A stretch of 64,000 nucleotides of DNA from Lysobacter firmicutimachus. GTDB taxonomy: Bacteria > Pseudomonadota > Gammaproteobacteria > Xanthomonadales > Xanthomonadaceae. The stretch is taken from positions 1,116,001-1,180,000 of the forward strand of contig NZ_JBANDL010000002.1 in NCBI RefSeq assembly GCF_037027445.1. Reading direction: 5' to 3'. Under the pieces are notes generated by a model. That model worked only from the letters and a program-made list of their open reading frames with translations. It was not told the DNA's origin and ran no database searches. The translations under genes and the position numbers were made by a program. Below are positions 16,753 through 27,072 of this stretch, in pieces (within the stretch, counting starts at the first letter, position 1; the number at the start of each line of letters is the position of its first letter).

Positions 16753-17037
16753 TACCTCCGCGTCACGGCGGGCGTCGAGCGGGCTTGCCCCCCTCCCTCC
16801 CTGGCTTCCGTCCGCCGGTCCTTGTCCCCCGCACATCGGCGCATTCACCCCGGCGGCCCCGGGCCGGCGCACACTCCACGCGACGGGCGGCCCGCGCCGC
16901 AAACCGCGACCGGCATCGCCACTCGCGCGGCGATCCGGTCGCGGTACCGCGATCGCGGCGCCGCCCGTGCCACAATCGGCAGAACCTATTCCCCGTCGGG
17001 CGGTCCAAGCCCGACCTCTGAACCAAGGATTCGATGG

Positions 17038-17922
17038 ATGAAGCGCATCATTTTCGCCGTGCTCGGCGCGATCAGCCTGTCCGCCTGCGCCCAGGCGCCG
17101 CAGGGCGCCGCCGCCAAGGCTGAGCCGGCCGCCAAGGCCGATGCCGTCGCTGCCGCACCGACCGGCAAGGCGCCGGAGGTCAAGGCCGGCAGCGCCGAGG
17201 CGCGCGCGGTCGAGGCGATCCGCCAGCTCAACCCCAACATCACCATCGACAAGGTCGGCGCGGCACCGATGCCGGGCTTCCGCGAAGCCCTGGCCCAGGG
17301 CCAGGTGGTCTACATCAGCGACGACGGCCGCTACCTGTTCCTGCCCGGTTCGGGCGGCGCGCTGTTCGACACCCAGGCCAAGAAGAACCTCAGCGAGGAC
17401 AGCCTGGCGGCGATGCGCAAGGACCTGCTGAAGACCATCCCGGCCAGCGAGCGCATCGTGTTCGCCCCGGCCAACCCCAAGCACACCGTCACCATCTTCA
17501 CCGACGTCGAGTGCGGCTACTGCCGCAAGCTGCACAGCGAAATCGCCGAGTACAACCGCCAGGGCATCGCGGTCGAGTACCTGGCGTTCCCGCGCATGGG
17601 CATCGGCAGCGAGGACTACAAGAAGATGGTTTCGGTCTGGTGCGCGGCGGACCGCCGCAAGGCCCTGACCGACGCCAAGGCCGAGCACAGCGTGCCCAGC
17701 AAGGACTGCAAGAACACCGTCACCCAGCAGTACAACGTCGGCCAGCGCGCCGGCCTGACCGGCACCCCGATGATCCTCACCGCCGAGGGCGTCCAGGTCG
17801 GCGGCTACGTGCCGCCGGCGCAGCTGCGCCAGACCCTGGACAAGATCGCCGCGGACAGCAAGCCGGCGGCCGCCGGCGCCAAGCCCTCCGCCGCGGTCGC
17901 CGCGCCGGTCGGCGGCCTGTAA
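17038..17922 (+). CDS. dsbC: Thiol:disulfide interchange protein DsbC-like lipoprotein
   Basis: Periplasmic disulphide isomerase of the DsbC/DsbG type. The 294-residue precursor starts with a lipoprotein signal (lipobox LSAC, modified Cys 17), then an Ala/Lys/Pro linker (about 20-55), a dimerisation domain (about 58-125) and a thioredoxin-fold domain with the CGYC active site at 159-162. The cis-Pro loop TGTPMIL lies near residue 240. Membrane anchoring by lipidation is known from xanthomonads but not E. coli. Two ATGs overlap (17034 and 17038); only 17038 is in frame, with AAGGA upstream at a workable distance. Confidence 0.92.
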   Translation: MKRIIFAVLGAISLSACAQAPQGAAAKAEPAAKADAVAAAPTGKAPEVKAGSAEARAVEAIRQLNPNITIDKVGAAPMPGFREALAQGQVVYISDDGRYLFLPGSGGALFDTQAKKNLSEDSLAAMRKDLLKTIPASERIVFAPANPKHTVTIFTDVECGYCRKLHSEIAEYNRQGIAVEYLAFPRMGIGSEDYKKMVSVWCAADRRKALTDAKAEHSVPSKDCKNTVTQQYNVGQRAGLTGTPMILTAEGVQVGGYVPPAQLRQTLDKIAADSKPAAAGAKPSAAVAAPVGGL

Positions 17923-17948
17923 GCCGCGGGCCCTGCCGCGTTCGCCTC

Positions 17949-17974
17949 GACGCCGCCTTCGGGCGGCGTCGTCG
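17949..17974 (+). terminator. Rho-independent terminator of dsbC
   Basis: A perfect 9-bp stem GACGCCGCC / GGCGGCGTC closed by a TTCG tetraloop is followed by GTCGTTTGT. It lies 27 bp behind the dsbC stop. Confidence 0.8.
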
Positions 17975-18140
17975 TTTGTGGGGCGGGAAGGGGCGCACGG
18001 GGCGGGCGGGCGAGGCCCGTGCGGAGCGGGGCGACCGGGTCGGCCGGCCGCCGCGGACGCCGGCCGAAGCCTGGAGCCGCCCGAGCCGGGCCGGCGTTTT
18101 GGTTACAATACCGGGCCCTGCGTTGCACGGTTCCCCGGAC

Positions 18141-21100
18141 ATGATCGTCCTCGAGGGCCCTTCGGCCCTGTCTTCGTTCCGCCGCGATCGGCTTCAAGCC
18201 CGCCTGCAAGTCATCCACCCCGATGTGCGTCTGCTCGATGCCTGGCCCGTGTATTGGGTCGAGCCCGAGGCCGGCGCCGCGCCCGACGATGCGACCCTGC
18301 GCCGCATCCTGCAGGCGCAGCCTGAGGCCGCCGCGCGCGCCGACGGCGCGGTCTCGCGCTACGTCACCCCGCGCCTGGGCACCTTGTCGCCCTGGGCCAG
18401 CAAGGCCACCGAGCTGCTGCGCGGCGCCGGGCAGCCGGTCAAGCGGGTCGAACGCGGCACCCGCTACGACCTCCTGGGCTGGCCGGCCGATGCCGCCACC
18501 CAGGGGGCGCTGGCCAAGGCCCTGCACGATCCGATGACCCAGTCGCTGCTGGACGCACGCGACGATGCCGCGGCGCTGTTCGCGGTGCCGGCGCGCGGCG
18601 AACTGGAACGCATCCCGCTGGATCGGCTGGAGGCCGCCAACGCCCGCCTCGGCCTGGCCCTGGCCGACGACGAAATCGCCTACCTGCGCGAGCGTTACGC
18701 CGCGCTCGGCCGCGAGCCGGCCGACGTCGAACTGATGATGTTCGCTCAGGCCAATTCCGAGCACTGCCGGCACAAGATCTTCAACGCCTCCTGGACCGTC
18801 GACGGCCGCGAACAACCGCTGTCGCTGTTCAAGATGATCAAGCACACCCATGCGCAAACGCCGGAGAACACTCTGTCGGCGTACAGCGACAACGCGGCGG
18901 TGGTCGAGGGCTATGCCGCGCGCCGGTTCCGGCCGCAGCCGGGCAGCCAGGCCTACGCGGCCGAGGCGGAAATCCCTTCGGCGTTCTGCATCAAGGTCGA
19001 AACCCACAATCATCCGACTGCGATCGCGCCGTTCCCCGGCGCCAGCACCGGCAACGGCGGCGAGATCCGCGACGAAGGCGCGACCGGCCGCGGCGGCCGG
19101 CCCAAGGCCGGCCTGTGCGGTTTCAGCGTCTCGCACCTGCGCATCCCGACCCTGCCGCAGCCCTGGGAAAGCCCGCGCGCGCTCAATCCGCGCATGGCCC
19201 CGGCGCTGGAAATCATGCTCGACGGCCCGATCGGCGCGGCCGCGTTCAACAACGAATTCGGCCGGCCGAACCTGACCGGCTACTTCCGCAGCTTCGAACT
19301 GGGCCAGGGCGAGATCGCCCGCGCCTACGACAAGCCGATCATGCTCGCCGGCGGTCTCGGCGCGATCGACCGGGTCCAGGTGGCCAAGCTCGGCCTCAGG
19401 CCGGGCCATGCGGTCATCGTGCTCGGCGGCCCGTCGATGCTGATCGGCCTCGGCGGCGGCGCGGCCAGCTCGGTCGCCTCCGGCGACAGCGCGGAGGAAC
19501 TGGATTTCGCCAGCGTCCAGCGCGACAACCCGGAAATGGAGCGTCGCTGCCAGGAGGTGATCGACCGCTGCGTCGCGCTGGGCGAGGCCAACCCGATCGA
19601 CAGCGCTCACGACGTCGGCGCCGGCGGTCTGTCCAACGCCATTCCCGAACTGCTGCACGACTCCGGCCTGGGCGGCGTGATCGACCTGGCCAAGGTGCCC
19701 AGCGACGACCCCTCGTTGTCGCCGATGCAGCTGTGGTGCAACGAATCGCAGGAGCGTTACGTGCTCGGCCTGCCGGCCGATCGCGTGGCCGACTTCGCCG
19801 CGATCTGCGAGCGCGAGCGTTGCCCGTTCGCGGTGGTCGGCTACGCCACCGCCGAAGAGCGGCTGGTGGTCGGCTACGGCGCTACCGTCGAGTCGGTGTA
19901 CGGCGACGGTGCCGAGCCCGCGGCGGACTGGCCGATCGATCTGCCGATGGACGTGCTCTTCGGCAAGCCGCCGAAGATGCACCGCGACACCCGCCATCCG
20001 GCCGCAGCGCCGTGGCCGGCGCTGGACTGGGACGGGCTGGACCTGCACCAGGCCGGCTTGCGCGTGCTCGCGCACCCGACCGTGGCGGCGAAGAACTTCC
20101 TGGTCACCATCGGCGATCGCACCGTCGGCGGCCTGGTCGCGCGCGACCAGATGATCGGCCCCTGGCAGCTGCCGCTGGCCGACTGCGCGATCACCCTGAG
20201 CGGTTTCGACGGCTTTGTGGGCGAAGCGATGGCGCTCGGCGAGCGCACTCCGCTGGCCCTGCTCGATGCGGCCGCGGCGGCGCGCATGGCGGTCGGCGAA
20301 GCGATCACCAACCTGTGCGCGGCGCCGGTGGAATCGCTGAACCGGATCAAGCTGTCGGCGAACTGGATGGCCGCGGCCTCGCATCCGGGCGAAGACGCGT
20401 TGCTGTTCGACGCGGTCAAGGCGGTCGGCCTGGAGCTGTGCCCGGAGCTCGAGTTGAGCATCCCGGTCGGCAAGGATTCGCTGTCGATGCAGGCGCAATG
20501 GAGCGACGGGATTCGGGATTCGGGATTGGGGATTGGCAAGAGCGATTCCCCGGCGACCGATGCCGAATCCCGAATCTCCAATCCCCAATCCCATAAGTCG
20601 GTCTCGCCGGTGTCGCTGATCGTCAGCGCGTTCGCGCCGGTGGTCGACGTGCGCCAGCAGCTGACTCCGCTGCTGTCGCGCGAGGCCGAGACCGAGCTGT
20701 GGCTGATCGGCCTGGGCGCGGGCAAGCAGCGCCTCGGCGGCTCGGTGCTGGCCCAGGTGCATCCGGAGGCCGGCGCGGCCGACGGACTGCCCGCGTTCGC
20801 CGGCCTGCCCGGCGAGGGCGCGCGCTTCGACACCGGCGTGCCGGACCTCGACAGCCCGCAGCGCCTGCGCGATTTCTTCGAGCTGATCCGCGACGCGCGC
20901 GAGGCCGGCCTGCTGCTGGCTTACCACGACCGCAGCGACGGCGGCGCCTTCGCGACCCTGGCCGAAATGGCGTTCTGCTCGCGCCTGGGCCTGGACATCA
21001 GCCTCGACGGCTGGGGCGAAGACCCGTTCCGCACTCTGTTCAACGAAGAGCTGGGCGCGATCGTGCAGATCCACGACGAGGACCGCGCCGAGTTCGCCGA

Positions 21101-22169
21101 CCTCATCGCCCGCCACGGCCTGATCGACTGCGCCCAGCGCATCGCCAAGCCGACCACCGCCGCTTCGGTGCGGGTCAAGGAGGACGGCAAGGTGCTGGTC
21201 GAGTGGCGCTGGGAAGAATTGTTCGACGCTTGGTGGTCGACCAGTCACGCGCTGCAGAAATTGCGCGACAACCCCGACTGCGCCGACGAGGAGCGCGCGA
21301 TCGCGCGCGACTTCAACGCCCCGGGGCTGAAGCCGAAGCTGGGCTTCGACGCCAACGACGATATCGCCGCGCCGTTCGTCTCCCATGCCGTTCACATCGG
21401 CGGCGCGCGGCCCAAGGTCGCGATCCTGCGCGAGCAGGGCGTCAACGGCCAGATCGAAATGGCGGCGGCGTTCCACCAGGCCGGCTTCGAAGCCTACGAC
21501 GTGCACATGAGCGACCTGATCGCCGGCCGCTTCCGGCTCGAAGACTTCAAGGGCTTCGCCGCCTGCGGCGGTTTCAGCTACGGCGACGTGCTCGGCGCAG
21601 GCCGCGGCTGGGCCACCAGCATCCTCGAGCGCAGCGCGCTGCGCGACGCCTTCGCCGCGTTCTTCGCCCGCGAAGACAGCTTTTCGCTCGGCGTCTGCAA
21701 CGGCTGCCAGATGCTCGCCCAGCTCAAGCCGGTCGTGCCCGGCGCCGAGCACTGGCCGGTGTTCCTGCGCAACCGCAGCGAGCAGTTCGAAGCGCGCCTG
21801 GGCCTGCTGGAAGTGGTCGAGTCGCCGTCGCTGTTCCTGCGCGGCATGGCGGGCTCGCGCATCCCGGTCGCGGTCGCGCACGGCGAAGGCCGCGCCGACT
21901 TCGCCAGCGGCCTGGACCAGGCCGCGGCCAACGTCGCGCTGCGCTACGTCGACGGCGACGGCCGCGTCGCCGACCGTTACCCGCTCAACCCCAACGGCTC
22001 GCCCGACGGCATCGCCGGCCTGACCAGCGCCGACGGCCGCGCCACCATCCTGATGCCGCACCCCGAGCGCACCCTGCGCAGCGCCAACTTCAGCTGGGCG
22101 CCGAAGGACTGGAGCGGCGACTCGCCGTGGCTGCGGATGTTCCGCAACGCGCGGGTGTGGGTGGGCTGA
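18141..22169 (+). CDS. purL: Phosphoribosylformylglycinamidine synthase
   Basis: Large single-chain FGAM synthase of purine biosynthesis: converts FGAR, glutamine and ATP to FGAM. The 1342-residue chain has the N-terminal PurS-like domain, linker, two PurM-like ATP-binding halves (for example [15 protein letters not shown] near residue 291) and a C-terminal class I glutamine amidotransferase with nucleophile Cys 1186 (GVCNGCQM) and the His/Glu pair in PHPERTLR. An odd tract at residues 790-818 ([10 protein letters not shown] ... ESRISNPQS) is encoded by a heptamer element inserted in frame in the C-terminal half. ATG at 18141 is supported by family N-terminus [14 protein letters not shown] and by a TACAAT -10-like box at 18104. 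Confidence 0.97.
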   Translation: MIVLEGPSALSSFRRDRLQARLQVIHPDVRLLDAWPVYWVEPEAGAAPDDATLRRILQAQPEAAARADGAVSRYVTPRLGTLSPWASKATELLRGAGQPVKRVERGTRYDLLGWPADAATQGALAKALHDPMTQSLLDARDDAAALFAVPARGELERIPLDRLEAANARLGLALADDEIAYLRERYAALGREPADVELMMFAQANSEHCRHKIFNASWTVDGREQPLSLFKMIKHTHAQTPENTLSAYSDNAAVVEGYAARRFRPQPGSQAYAAEAEIPSAFCIKVETHNHPTAIAPFPGASTGNGGEIRDEGATGRGGRPKAGLCGFSVSHLRIPTLPQPWESPRALNPRMAPALEIMLDGPIGAAAFNNEFGRPNLTGYFRSFELGQGEIARAYDKPIMLAGGLGAIDRVQVAKLGLRPGHAVIVLGGPSMLIGLGGGAASSVASGDSAEELDFASVQRDNPEMERRCQEVIDRCVALGEANPIDSAHDVGAGGLSNAIPELLHDSGLGGVIDLAKVPSDDPSLSPMQLWCNESQERYVLGLPADRVADFAAICERERCPFAVVGYATAEERLVVGYGATVESVYGDGAEPAADWPIDLPMDVLFGKPPKMHRDTRHPAAAPWPALDWDGLDLHQAGLRVLAHPTVAAKNFLVTIGDRTVGGLVARDQMIGPWQLPLADCAITLSGFDGFVGEAMALGERTPLALLDAAAAARMAVGEAITNLCAAPVESLNRIKLSANWMAAASHPGEDALLFDAVKAVGLELCPELELSIPVGKDSLSMQAQWSDGIRDSGLGIGKSDSPATDAESRISNPQSHKSVSPVSLIVSAFAPVVDVRQQLTPLLSREAETELWLIGLGAGKQRLGGSVLAQVHPEAGAADGLPAFAGLPGEGARFDTGVPDLDSPQRLRDFFELIRDAREAGLLLAYHDRSDGGAFATLAEMAFCSRLGLDISLDGWGEDPFRTLFNEELGAIVQIHDEDRAEFADLIARHGLIDCAQRIAKPTTAASVRVKEDGKVLVEWRWEELFDAWWSTSHALQKLRDNPDCADEERAIARDFNAPGLKPKLGFDANDDIAAPFVSHAVHIGGARPKVAILREQGVNGQIEMAAAFHQAGFEAYDVHMSDLIAGRFRLEDFKGFAACGGFSYGDVLGAGRGWATSILERSALRDAFAAFFAREDSFSLGVCNGCQMLAQLKPVVPGAEHWPVFLRNRSEQFEARLGLLEVVESPSLFLRGMAGSRIPVAVAHGEGRADFASGLDQAAANVALRYVDGDGRVADRYPLNPNGSPDGIAGLTSADGRATILMPHPERTLRSANFSWAPKDWSGDSPWLRMFRNARVWVG
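20508..20592. repeat. Heptamer element inside purL
   Basis: A compact complete copy: four left heptamers (two GGGATTC, two GGGATTG), then GGCAAGAGCG, a core of about 25 bp and a right arm with GAATCCC, GAATCTCC and CAATCCC units. The arms can fold into a hairpin. The purL frame stays open through it, adding roughly 29 residues between the conserved segments [10 protein letters not shown] and [13 protein letters not shown]. Confidence 0.93.
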
Positions 22170-22196
22170 GACCCGTACCGCATCGACGCAAGCCAA

Positions 22197-22228
22197 GACG
22201 GGCGCCCTGCAAGGCGCCCGTCTTCGTT
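22197..22228 (+). terminator. Rho-independent terminator of purL
   Basis: A perfect 10-bp stem GACGGGCGCC / GGCGCCCGTC with loop CTGCAA is followed by TTCGTT, 27 bp behind the purL stop. Confidence 0.8.
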
Positions 22229-22282
22229 GTACGGCGACATGATCGGCAGGCCGAACGCACCGCTGTCGAAAGAGGCGGCTGC

Positions 22283-22504
22283 ATGCAGGACCCACCCGAG
22301 TCTATGCACGACAGGACGCTGAGCGGAACCGAAGCGGACTGGGGCGGCGCGACGGCGACGATTCGTCTTCTCGACCGCGACTCGTCGCCGGTGGTCTTGC
22401 TCGCCGAAGGGTTGCGCACTGCGGCGGCGCTCGGCACAAGCGCAGAGGACCGGCCGAGCGGTCTGCCCATCGTTGTTCGGGACGTTCCGGAGTGCGGAAT
22501 GTGA
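22283..22504 (+). CDS. Small hypothetical protein, first of a coupled pair
   Basis: A 73-residue protein I do not recognise. It has AAAGAGG eight bases before the ATG and its stop overlaps the start of the next gene as TGATG, two signs of a real coding unit. The sequence is acidic at the N-terminus (MQDPPESMHDRTLSGTEADW), then has strand-like segments ATIRLLDR, SPVVLLAEGL and LPIVVRDV; no signal peptide or membrane segment. It might be the leading part of the following protein separated by a frameshift, since neither piece alone looks like a familiar domain. Confidence 0.5.
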   Translation: MQDPPESMHDRTLSGTEADWGGATATIRLLDRDSSPVVLLAEGLRTAAALGTSAEDRPSGLPIVVRDVPECGM

Positions 22505-23034
22505 TGTCCGGCCTGGCGTTCGCCAGTGTCTTTTGCGAGCGCGCCCATCCCGATTTTCCGTTCCGGGATCGCAGCTGGATCGCGGTCGCGTTCGAAAGGA
22601 ACGCCTACGACCGCACGTACATGCCGGAATGGTTCTTCAGGGCGGCATCGAAGCGCTTAGGCGACCGCGTAGCGCTGCTTGTGGCCGGCGATGGCTTCGC
22701 CGATGCGGGGCTTGCGGAGGTGTGCGCGCTGCCCTTCGCGTGGGAAGACTATCGTGAGTTTATGGCGCGGCCGCGGGCGTACTCGCTGGCGTATCGAATG
22801 ACGGGCGCCGATGCGGCGTTCGGCTGCGTCGCAGACGCCGACATGACCGTGTTCGCGGGCGAGGCTGCACGGATGGAGGCGTTGCTGGCCGATGTGGGCG
22901 GGGCCGGGCGCTTGCTGGAACACATGCGGCAAGAGTTCCTGCTGGGCGACACGGGCGGCTATCCGGAAATGGATCTGTTCTTTCAGCGGCTGTTGTTTCC
23001 GTCGAAGCGCGAGGGCAGCGATGCCGGCGCTTGA
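22504..23034 (+). CDS. Hypothetical protein, second of a coupled pair
   Basis: A 176-residue soluble protein of unknown family. It is rich in aromatic and acidic residues (WIAVAFERNAYDRTYMPEWFFRAASKRL at the start, YPEMDLFFQRLLFP at the end), with two conserved-looking segments, RVALLVAGDGFAD and LPFAWEDYREFMARPRAYS. No motif points to catalysis. The base composition is visibly less GC-rich than its neighbours and it uses codons rare here, such as TTA for Leu, which suggests acquisition. The size and pairing resemble immunity or accessory cassettes, but nothing proves this. ATG at 22492 is an alternative start. Confidence 0.68.
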   Translation: MSGLAFASVFCERAHPDFPFRDRSWIAVAFERNAYDRTYMPEWFFRAASKRLGDRVALLVAGDGFADAGLAEVCALPFAWEDYREFMARPRAYSLAYRMTGADAAFGCVADADMTVFAGEAARMEALLADVGGAGRLLEHMRQEFLLGDTGGYPEMDLFFQRLLFPSKREGSDAGA

Positions 23035-23767
23035 GCCGTTCCGGCGGCGCCCGCATCGGTCATCGCAGGCTCGATGAAACCCGCGGCCTACGGGCCCAGA
23101 AGATGCGCCGCCGCAGGCGATCGACATGGCCGCCGGGGCGGCCGGAGGCAGAGGCTGCGACGGGCCGGACTGGCCGCAAGCGCCGTCGCCGCATGGCTCA
23201 CGCGGCCTTTCGTTTCCTCACCGATTCCCCCGCGGGCGGGTCCGGCCTTTGAATCGCAACCGCCCGCAGCCCGTCAAACCGCGCGGCGTTCTGATTGAGC
23301 GAGCCTTTTCCCAGGGGCGGCTCCGGTGCCCGCCCCCGAAGCCGTCGAACCGGCGACGGCTACGCGCAGGGTCGCCGCCGGGCCCCGGCCGACGTCCGCG
23401 TCCGCGTCCGCGCCCGGCTTGCGAGAAGCCGGGCCGCCGCGATCGCCGGCCTGCGCACGAAGTCGGCCGGCCCGGATGGCGACGGTACGGTACGCAACGC
23501 AGACCCGGATTCGAGCGTCCGAAGGGCGTAGCATGAATCCGCTGTCGACGGCCGGTTTGTCCGGCGCGGAGGGCCTGTGAAGTGTGATGATCCGAGCAGT
23601 CCGATCGTGCCTGGCCGCCTGAATCCGAATACGTGCGACAACTCTCGCACACTCTGTGCGAACGCGCGGCCGGACACGCCGGCAAGGAACCGGAGCGGTC
23701 GCGCGCGGTCTGGTAGAGACCATGAGCGAAACTGCTAAAGTCCAGGGTTCACGCGCAGGAGGGTGAC
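23035..23767. other. Gap before the type II secretion operon
   Basis: About 730 bp without a convincing gene. Open frames here give Arg/Pro-rich products typical of chance. A repeated GTCCGC triplet pair (about 23393-23410) and a hairpin with arms GCCCGGCTT/AAGCCGGGC (23412-23434) are visible. The final 60 bp must hold the xps promoter; TAAAGT at about 23735 is a possible -10 box with no clear -35. Confidence 0.5.
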
Positions 23768-25525
23768 GTGAACGCAGTAGTGAACAGTGCCGGCGCGGGC
23801 GCCGGCGGGATCGCGGACGGCGTGGCCGAAGACGGTCAGGCCGCGGTCGATGCGCGCATCGTCGATGCGCTGCTCGCCAAGGGGCGGCTCAAGGAGCCGG
23901 ATCTGGCGCGGGCGCGGCGCTTGCAGGAAGAGACCGGCGGCAGCCTGCTGGCCTTGCTTGCCCGGCTCGGCCTGGTGTCCGAGCGCGACCACGCCGAGAC
24001 CGTGGCCGCGGTGCTCGGCCTGCCCTTGGTCAACGTCAAGGACGCGCCCGAGCTGCCGCCGGAAGGGGTCAGCCTGACGCCGAAATTCATGAAACAGTTC
24101 GCCGTCTGCCCGGTCGCCGAGAGCGAGGCGCGGGTCGACGTGCTGATGGCCGACCCGCAGGACGCCTATCAGGTCGACGCCCTGCGCCTGGCCACCGGCC
24201 GCGAGATCCGGCCGCTGGTCGGCTTGCGCTCGGAGGTCGGCGATCTGGTCGAGCGCTGGTACGGGCAGGGCCGCAGCGCCATGGGCGCGATCGTCGAGAC
24301 CGCCGAGGGCGAAGGCGCCGGCGATCTGGACGATGTCGAACATCTGCGCGACCTGGCTTCGGAAGCGCCGGTGATCCGCCTGGTGAACCTGGTGATCCAG
24401 CGTGCGGTCGAGCTGCGCGCTTCGGACATCCATATCGAGCCGTTCGAGAACCGGCTCAAGGTGCGTTACCGCATCGACGGCGTGCTGGCCGAGGGCGAAA
24501 GCCCGCCGGCCAACCTGACCGCGGCGGTGATCAGCCGGATCAAGATCATGGCCAAGCTCAACATCGCCGAACGCCGCCTGCCGCAGGACGGCCGGATCAT
24601 GCTGCGGGTGCAGGGCAAGGAACTCGACCTGCGCGTCAGCACCGTGCCGACCGCGCACGGCGAGTCGGTGGTGATGCGACTGCTCGACCGCGAAACGGTG
24701 GTGTTCGACTTCTACAAGCTCGGTTTCACCGACGAGTTCCTGCCGCAGTTCCAGAAGGTGCTGGACCTGCCGCACGGGATCATGCTGGTCACCGGCCCGA
24801 CCGGTTCGGGCAAGACCACCACCCTGTACACCGCGCTGAGCAAGCTCAACACCAGCGACGTCAAGATCATCACCGTCGAGGACCCGGTCGAGTACCAGAT
24901 CGAAGGCATCAACCAGATCCAGGCCAAGCCGCAGATCGGCCTGGACTTCGCCCATGCGCTGCGTTCGATCGTCCGCCAGGACCCGGACATCATCATGATC
25001 GGCGAAATGCGCGACCTGGAGACCTGCCGGATCGCGATCCAGTCGGCGCTGACCGGCCACCTGGTGCTGTCGACGCTGCACACCAACAACGCCGCCGGCG
25101 GCATCACCCGCCTGCTCGACATGGGAGTCGAGGACTACCTGCTGACTTCGACCATCAACGGCATCCTCGCCCAGCGCCTGGTGCGCCGGCTGGAGCCGAC
25201 CCACGCCGAGAAGTACCCGGCCTCGCCGGAGGAAATCGACAAGTTCGGCCTGCGCCGTTACCAGCCCGAAGGCGAGATCTTCCTGTACCGCCCGCGCGGC
25301 TCGGCCCTGGCGCCGTCGGGCTACCTCGGCCGCACCACGATCATGGAGTTCCTGGTCATGAACGACGAACTGCGCCGCGCGGTGATGCGCCATGCCGGCA
25401 TGGGCGAGATCGAACAGATCGCCCGCCAGGCCGGCATGCGCACCATGTACGAGGACGGCATCGTCAAGGCTCTGGCCGGCCAGACCACAATCGAGGAAGT
25501 GTTGCGTGTTACCGAAGATGGCTGA
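23768..25525 (+). CDS. gspE: Type II secretion ATPase GspE (XpsE)
   Basis: Cytoplasmic hexameric ATPase that powers pseudopilus assembly in the type II secretion system. The 585 residues contain the N-terminal MshEN/GspL-binding domain (about 45-150) and the secretion ATPase domain with Walker A GPTGSGKTT near 343-351, the Asp box around ITVEDPVEYQ, Walker B and the His box (LSTLHTNNA). The start is GTG, supported by AGGAGGG nine bases upstream. The segment after RLVRRLEPTHAEKYP, where GspE proteins usually carry a CxxC...CxxC zinc motif, has no cysteine at all. First gene of the operon; a heptamer element lies between it and gspF. Confidence 0.95.
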   Translation: MNAVVNSAGAGAGGIADGVAEDGQAAVDARIVDALLAKGRLKEPDLARARRLQEETGGSLLALLARLGLVSERDHAETVAAVLGLPLVNVKDAPELPPEGVSLTPKFMKQFAVCPVAESEARVDVLMADPQDAYQVDALRLATGREIRPLVGLRSEVGDLVERWYGQGRSAMGAIVETAEGEGAGDLDDVEHLRDLASEAPVIRLVNLVIQRAVELRASDIHIEPFENRLKVRYRIDGVLAEGESPPANLTAAVISRIKIMAKLNIAERRLPQDGRIMLRVQGKELDLRVSTVPTAHGESVVMRLLDRETVVFDFYKLGFTDEFLPQFQKVLDLPHGIMLVTGPTGSGKTTTLYTALSKLNTSDVKIITVEDPVEYQIEGINQIQAKPQIGLDFAHALRSIVRQDPDIIMIGEMRDLETCRIAIQSALTGHLVLSTLHTNNAAGGITRLLDMGVEDYLLTSTINGILAQRLVRRLEPTHAEKYPASPEEIDKFGLRRYQPEGEIFLYRPRGSALAPSGYLGRTTIMEFLVMNDELRRAVMRHAGMGEIEQIARQAGMRTMYEDGIVKALAGQTTIEEVLRVTEDG

Positions 25526-25531
25526 TCGTTC

Positions 25532-25644
25532 GGGATTGGGGATTGGGGATTCGCAAAGCGGATCCACCCGACTCGATCGTCTTCGACCCCTCCCGCTTTT
25601 ACTGATCCCTAATCCCTAATCCCTAATCCCTAATCTCCAATCCC
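25532..25644. repeat. Complete heptamer element between gspE and gspF
   Basis: Left arm of three GGGATTG/C heptamers (25532-25552), a core of about 50 bp ending in CGCTTTTACTG (AAAAGCG on the other strand), and a right arm of five CTAATCC-type heptamers plus CAATCCC (25603-25644). It ends in AATCCCGGCCT, eight bases before the gspF start codon. Confidence 0.92.
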
Positions 25645-25651
25645 GGCCTCC

Positions 25652-26869
25652 ATGCCCCTCTACCACTACAAAGCCCTGAACGCGCGCGGCGAGCTGCTCG
25701 ACGGCCAGATGGAGGCCGCGAGCAACGGCGAGGTGGTGCAGCGCCTGCAGGAGCAGGGGCATTTGCCGGTCGAGGCGAAGCTGGCTTCGGAGGCGGGCGC
25801 GGCTTCGTCGTGGAAGGGCTTGTTCAAACCCAAGCCGTTCACCGGCGCGCGGCTGGTGCAGTTCACCCAGCAGCTGTCGACCCTGCTCGGCGCCGGCCAG
25901 CCGCTGGACCGGGCGCTGACCATCTTGCTCGATCTGCCCGAGGACGAGGCGGCCAAGAGCACCGTCGCCGACATTCGCGACGCGGTGCGCGGCGGCACTT
26001 CGTTGTCGGTGGCGCTGGAACGCCAGCACGGCACGTTTTCGCGCCTGTACATCAACATGGTCCGTGCCGGCGAGGCCGGCGGCAATCTGCACGAGACCCT
26101 GGCCCGCCTCGACGATTACCTGGAACGCAGCCGCCAGTTGCAGGGGCGGGTGATCAACGCGCTGATCTATCCGGCGATCCTGCTGCTGATGGTCGGCGCC
26201 AGCCTGCTGTTCCTGCTCGGCTACGTGGTGCCGCAGTTCGGCGCGATGTACGAGAGCCTGGACGCCGAGCTGCCGATGTTCACCCAGGTGGTGCTGGCGC
26301 TGGGCCTGTTCGTGCGCGACTGGTGGATCGTGCTGATCGTCGCGCCGGCGCTGGCCTTGTGGTGGTTCGACCGCAAGCGCCGCGACCCCGCGTTCCGCGA
26401 GGCGCTCGACGCCTGGCTGCTCAAGCGCAAGTTCGTCGGCCCGCTGATCGGCAAGATCGAGACCGCGCGCCTGGCGCGCACGCTGGGCACCTTGGTGCGC
26501 AACGGCGTGCCGCTGATGACCGCGATCGGCATCGGCCGCAACGTGCTCGACAACCGCGTGCTCGCCGCCGACGTCGACGCGGCCGGCGAAGAGGTCAAGA
26601 ACGGCGTGGCCTTGTCGACCGCGCTCGGCAAGGGCAAGCGTTTCCCGCGCCTGGCCCTGCAGATGATCCAGGTCGGCGAGGAGTCCGGCGCGCTGGATTC
26701 GATGCTGATCAAGACCGCCGAAACCTTCGAGCAGGACACCGGCATGGCCCTGGACCGGATGCTGGCGGCGCTGGTGCCGGTGGTGACGGTGGTGCTGGCC
26801 GGCATCGTCGCCACCGTGGTCATGGCGGTGCTGCTGCCGCTGTACGACCTGACCAACGCGATCGGGTGA
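25652..26869 (+). CDS. gspF: Type II secretion inner-membrane platform protein GspF
   Basis: Polytopic inner-membrane core of the secretion platform, contacting GspE and GspL. The 405 residues show the duplicated GspF domain (residues about 68-190 and 272-395) and three transmembrane helices (starting about 168, 220 and 370). The N-terminus MPLYHYKALNARGELLDGQMEA is typical. The ATG has no Shine-Dalgarno sequence: the 20 bases before it are the end of a heptamer element. Translation may depend on re-initiation or on ribosomes loading on an unstructured leader. Confidence 0.95.
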   Translation: MPLYHYKALNARGELLDGQMEAASNGEVVQRLQEQGHLPVEAKLASEAGAASSWKGLFKPKPFTGARLVQFTQQLSTLLGAGQPLDRALTILLDLPEDEAAKSTVADIRDAVRGGTSLSVALERQHGTFSRLYINMVRAGEAGGNLHETLARLDDYLERSRQLQGRVINALIYPAILLLMVGASLLFLLGYVVPQFGAMYESLDAELPMFTQVVLALGLFVRDWWIVLIVAPALALWWFDRKRRDPAFREALDAWLLKRKFVGPLIGKIETARLARTLGTLVRNGVPLMTAIGIGRNVLDNRVLAADVDAAGEEVKNGVALSTALGKGKRFPRLALQMIQVGEESGALDSMLIKTAETFEQDTGMALDRMLAALVPVVTVVLAGIVATVVMAVLLPLYDLTNAIG

Positions 26870-27072
26870 GCATGAGCCGCCTCTCGCCCCTGCCATCCGC
26901 CGCCGCCTGGTTGAACGCCGGCTGTACCGATGCCGGCGAGCGCCGAACTTTGCAAATCCACGCGGAACACACTCCAGGGCGGCCCAGGCCGCCGGCTCGA
27001 CCCCGCGGCCGCTGCCGGCGCGTTTGATACCCAGGCCGGCTCCGCGTTTTATTCAGCTACCACCACCTACGG

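Noticed and set aside
17805..22295. Very long open frame on the minus strand opposite purL (about 1500 codons)
   Set aside because: It mirrors PurL codon bias in GC-rich DNA, gives a low-complexity Ala/Arg/Gln/Val product and overlaps an unmistakable enzyme; similar shadows lie opposite proS, valS, pepA, ettA and ftsI.
23126..23536. Possible 136-codon gene in the gap before gspE
   Set aside because: The product is dominated by Arg, Pro and Gly, has no ribosome binding site and overlaps equally long frames on both strands, as expected of chance.
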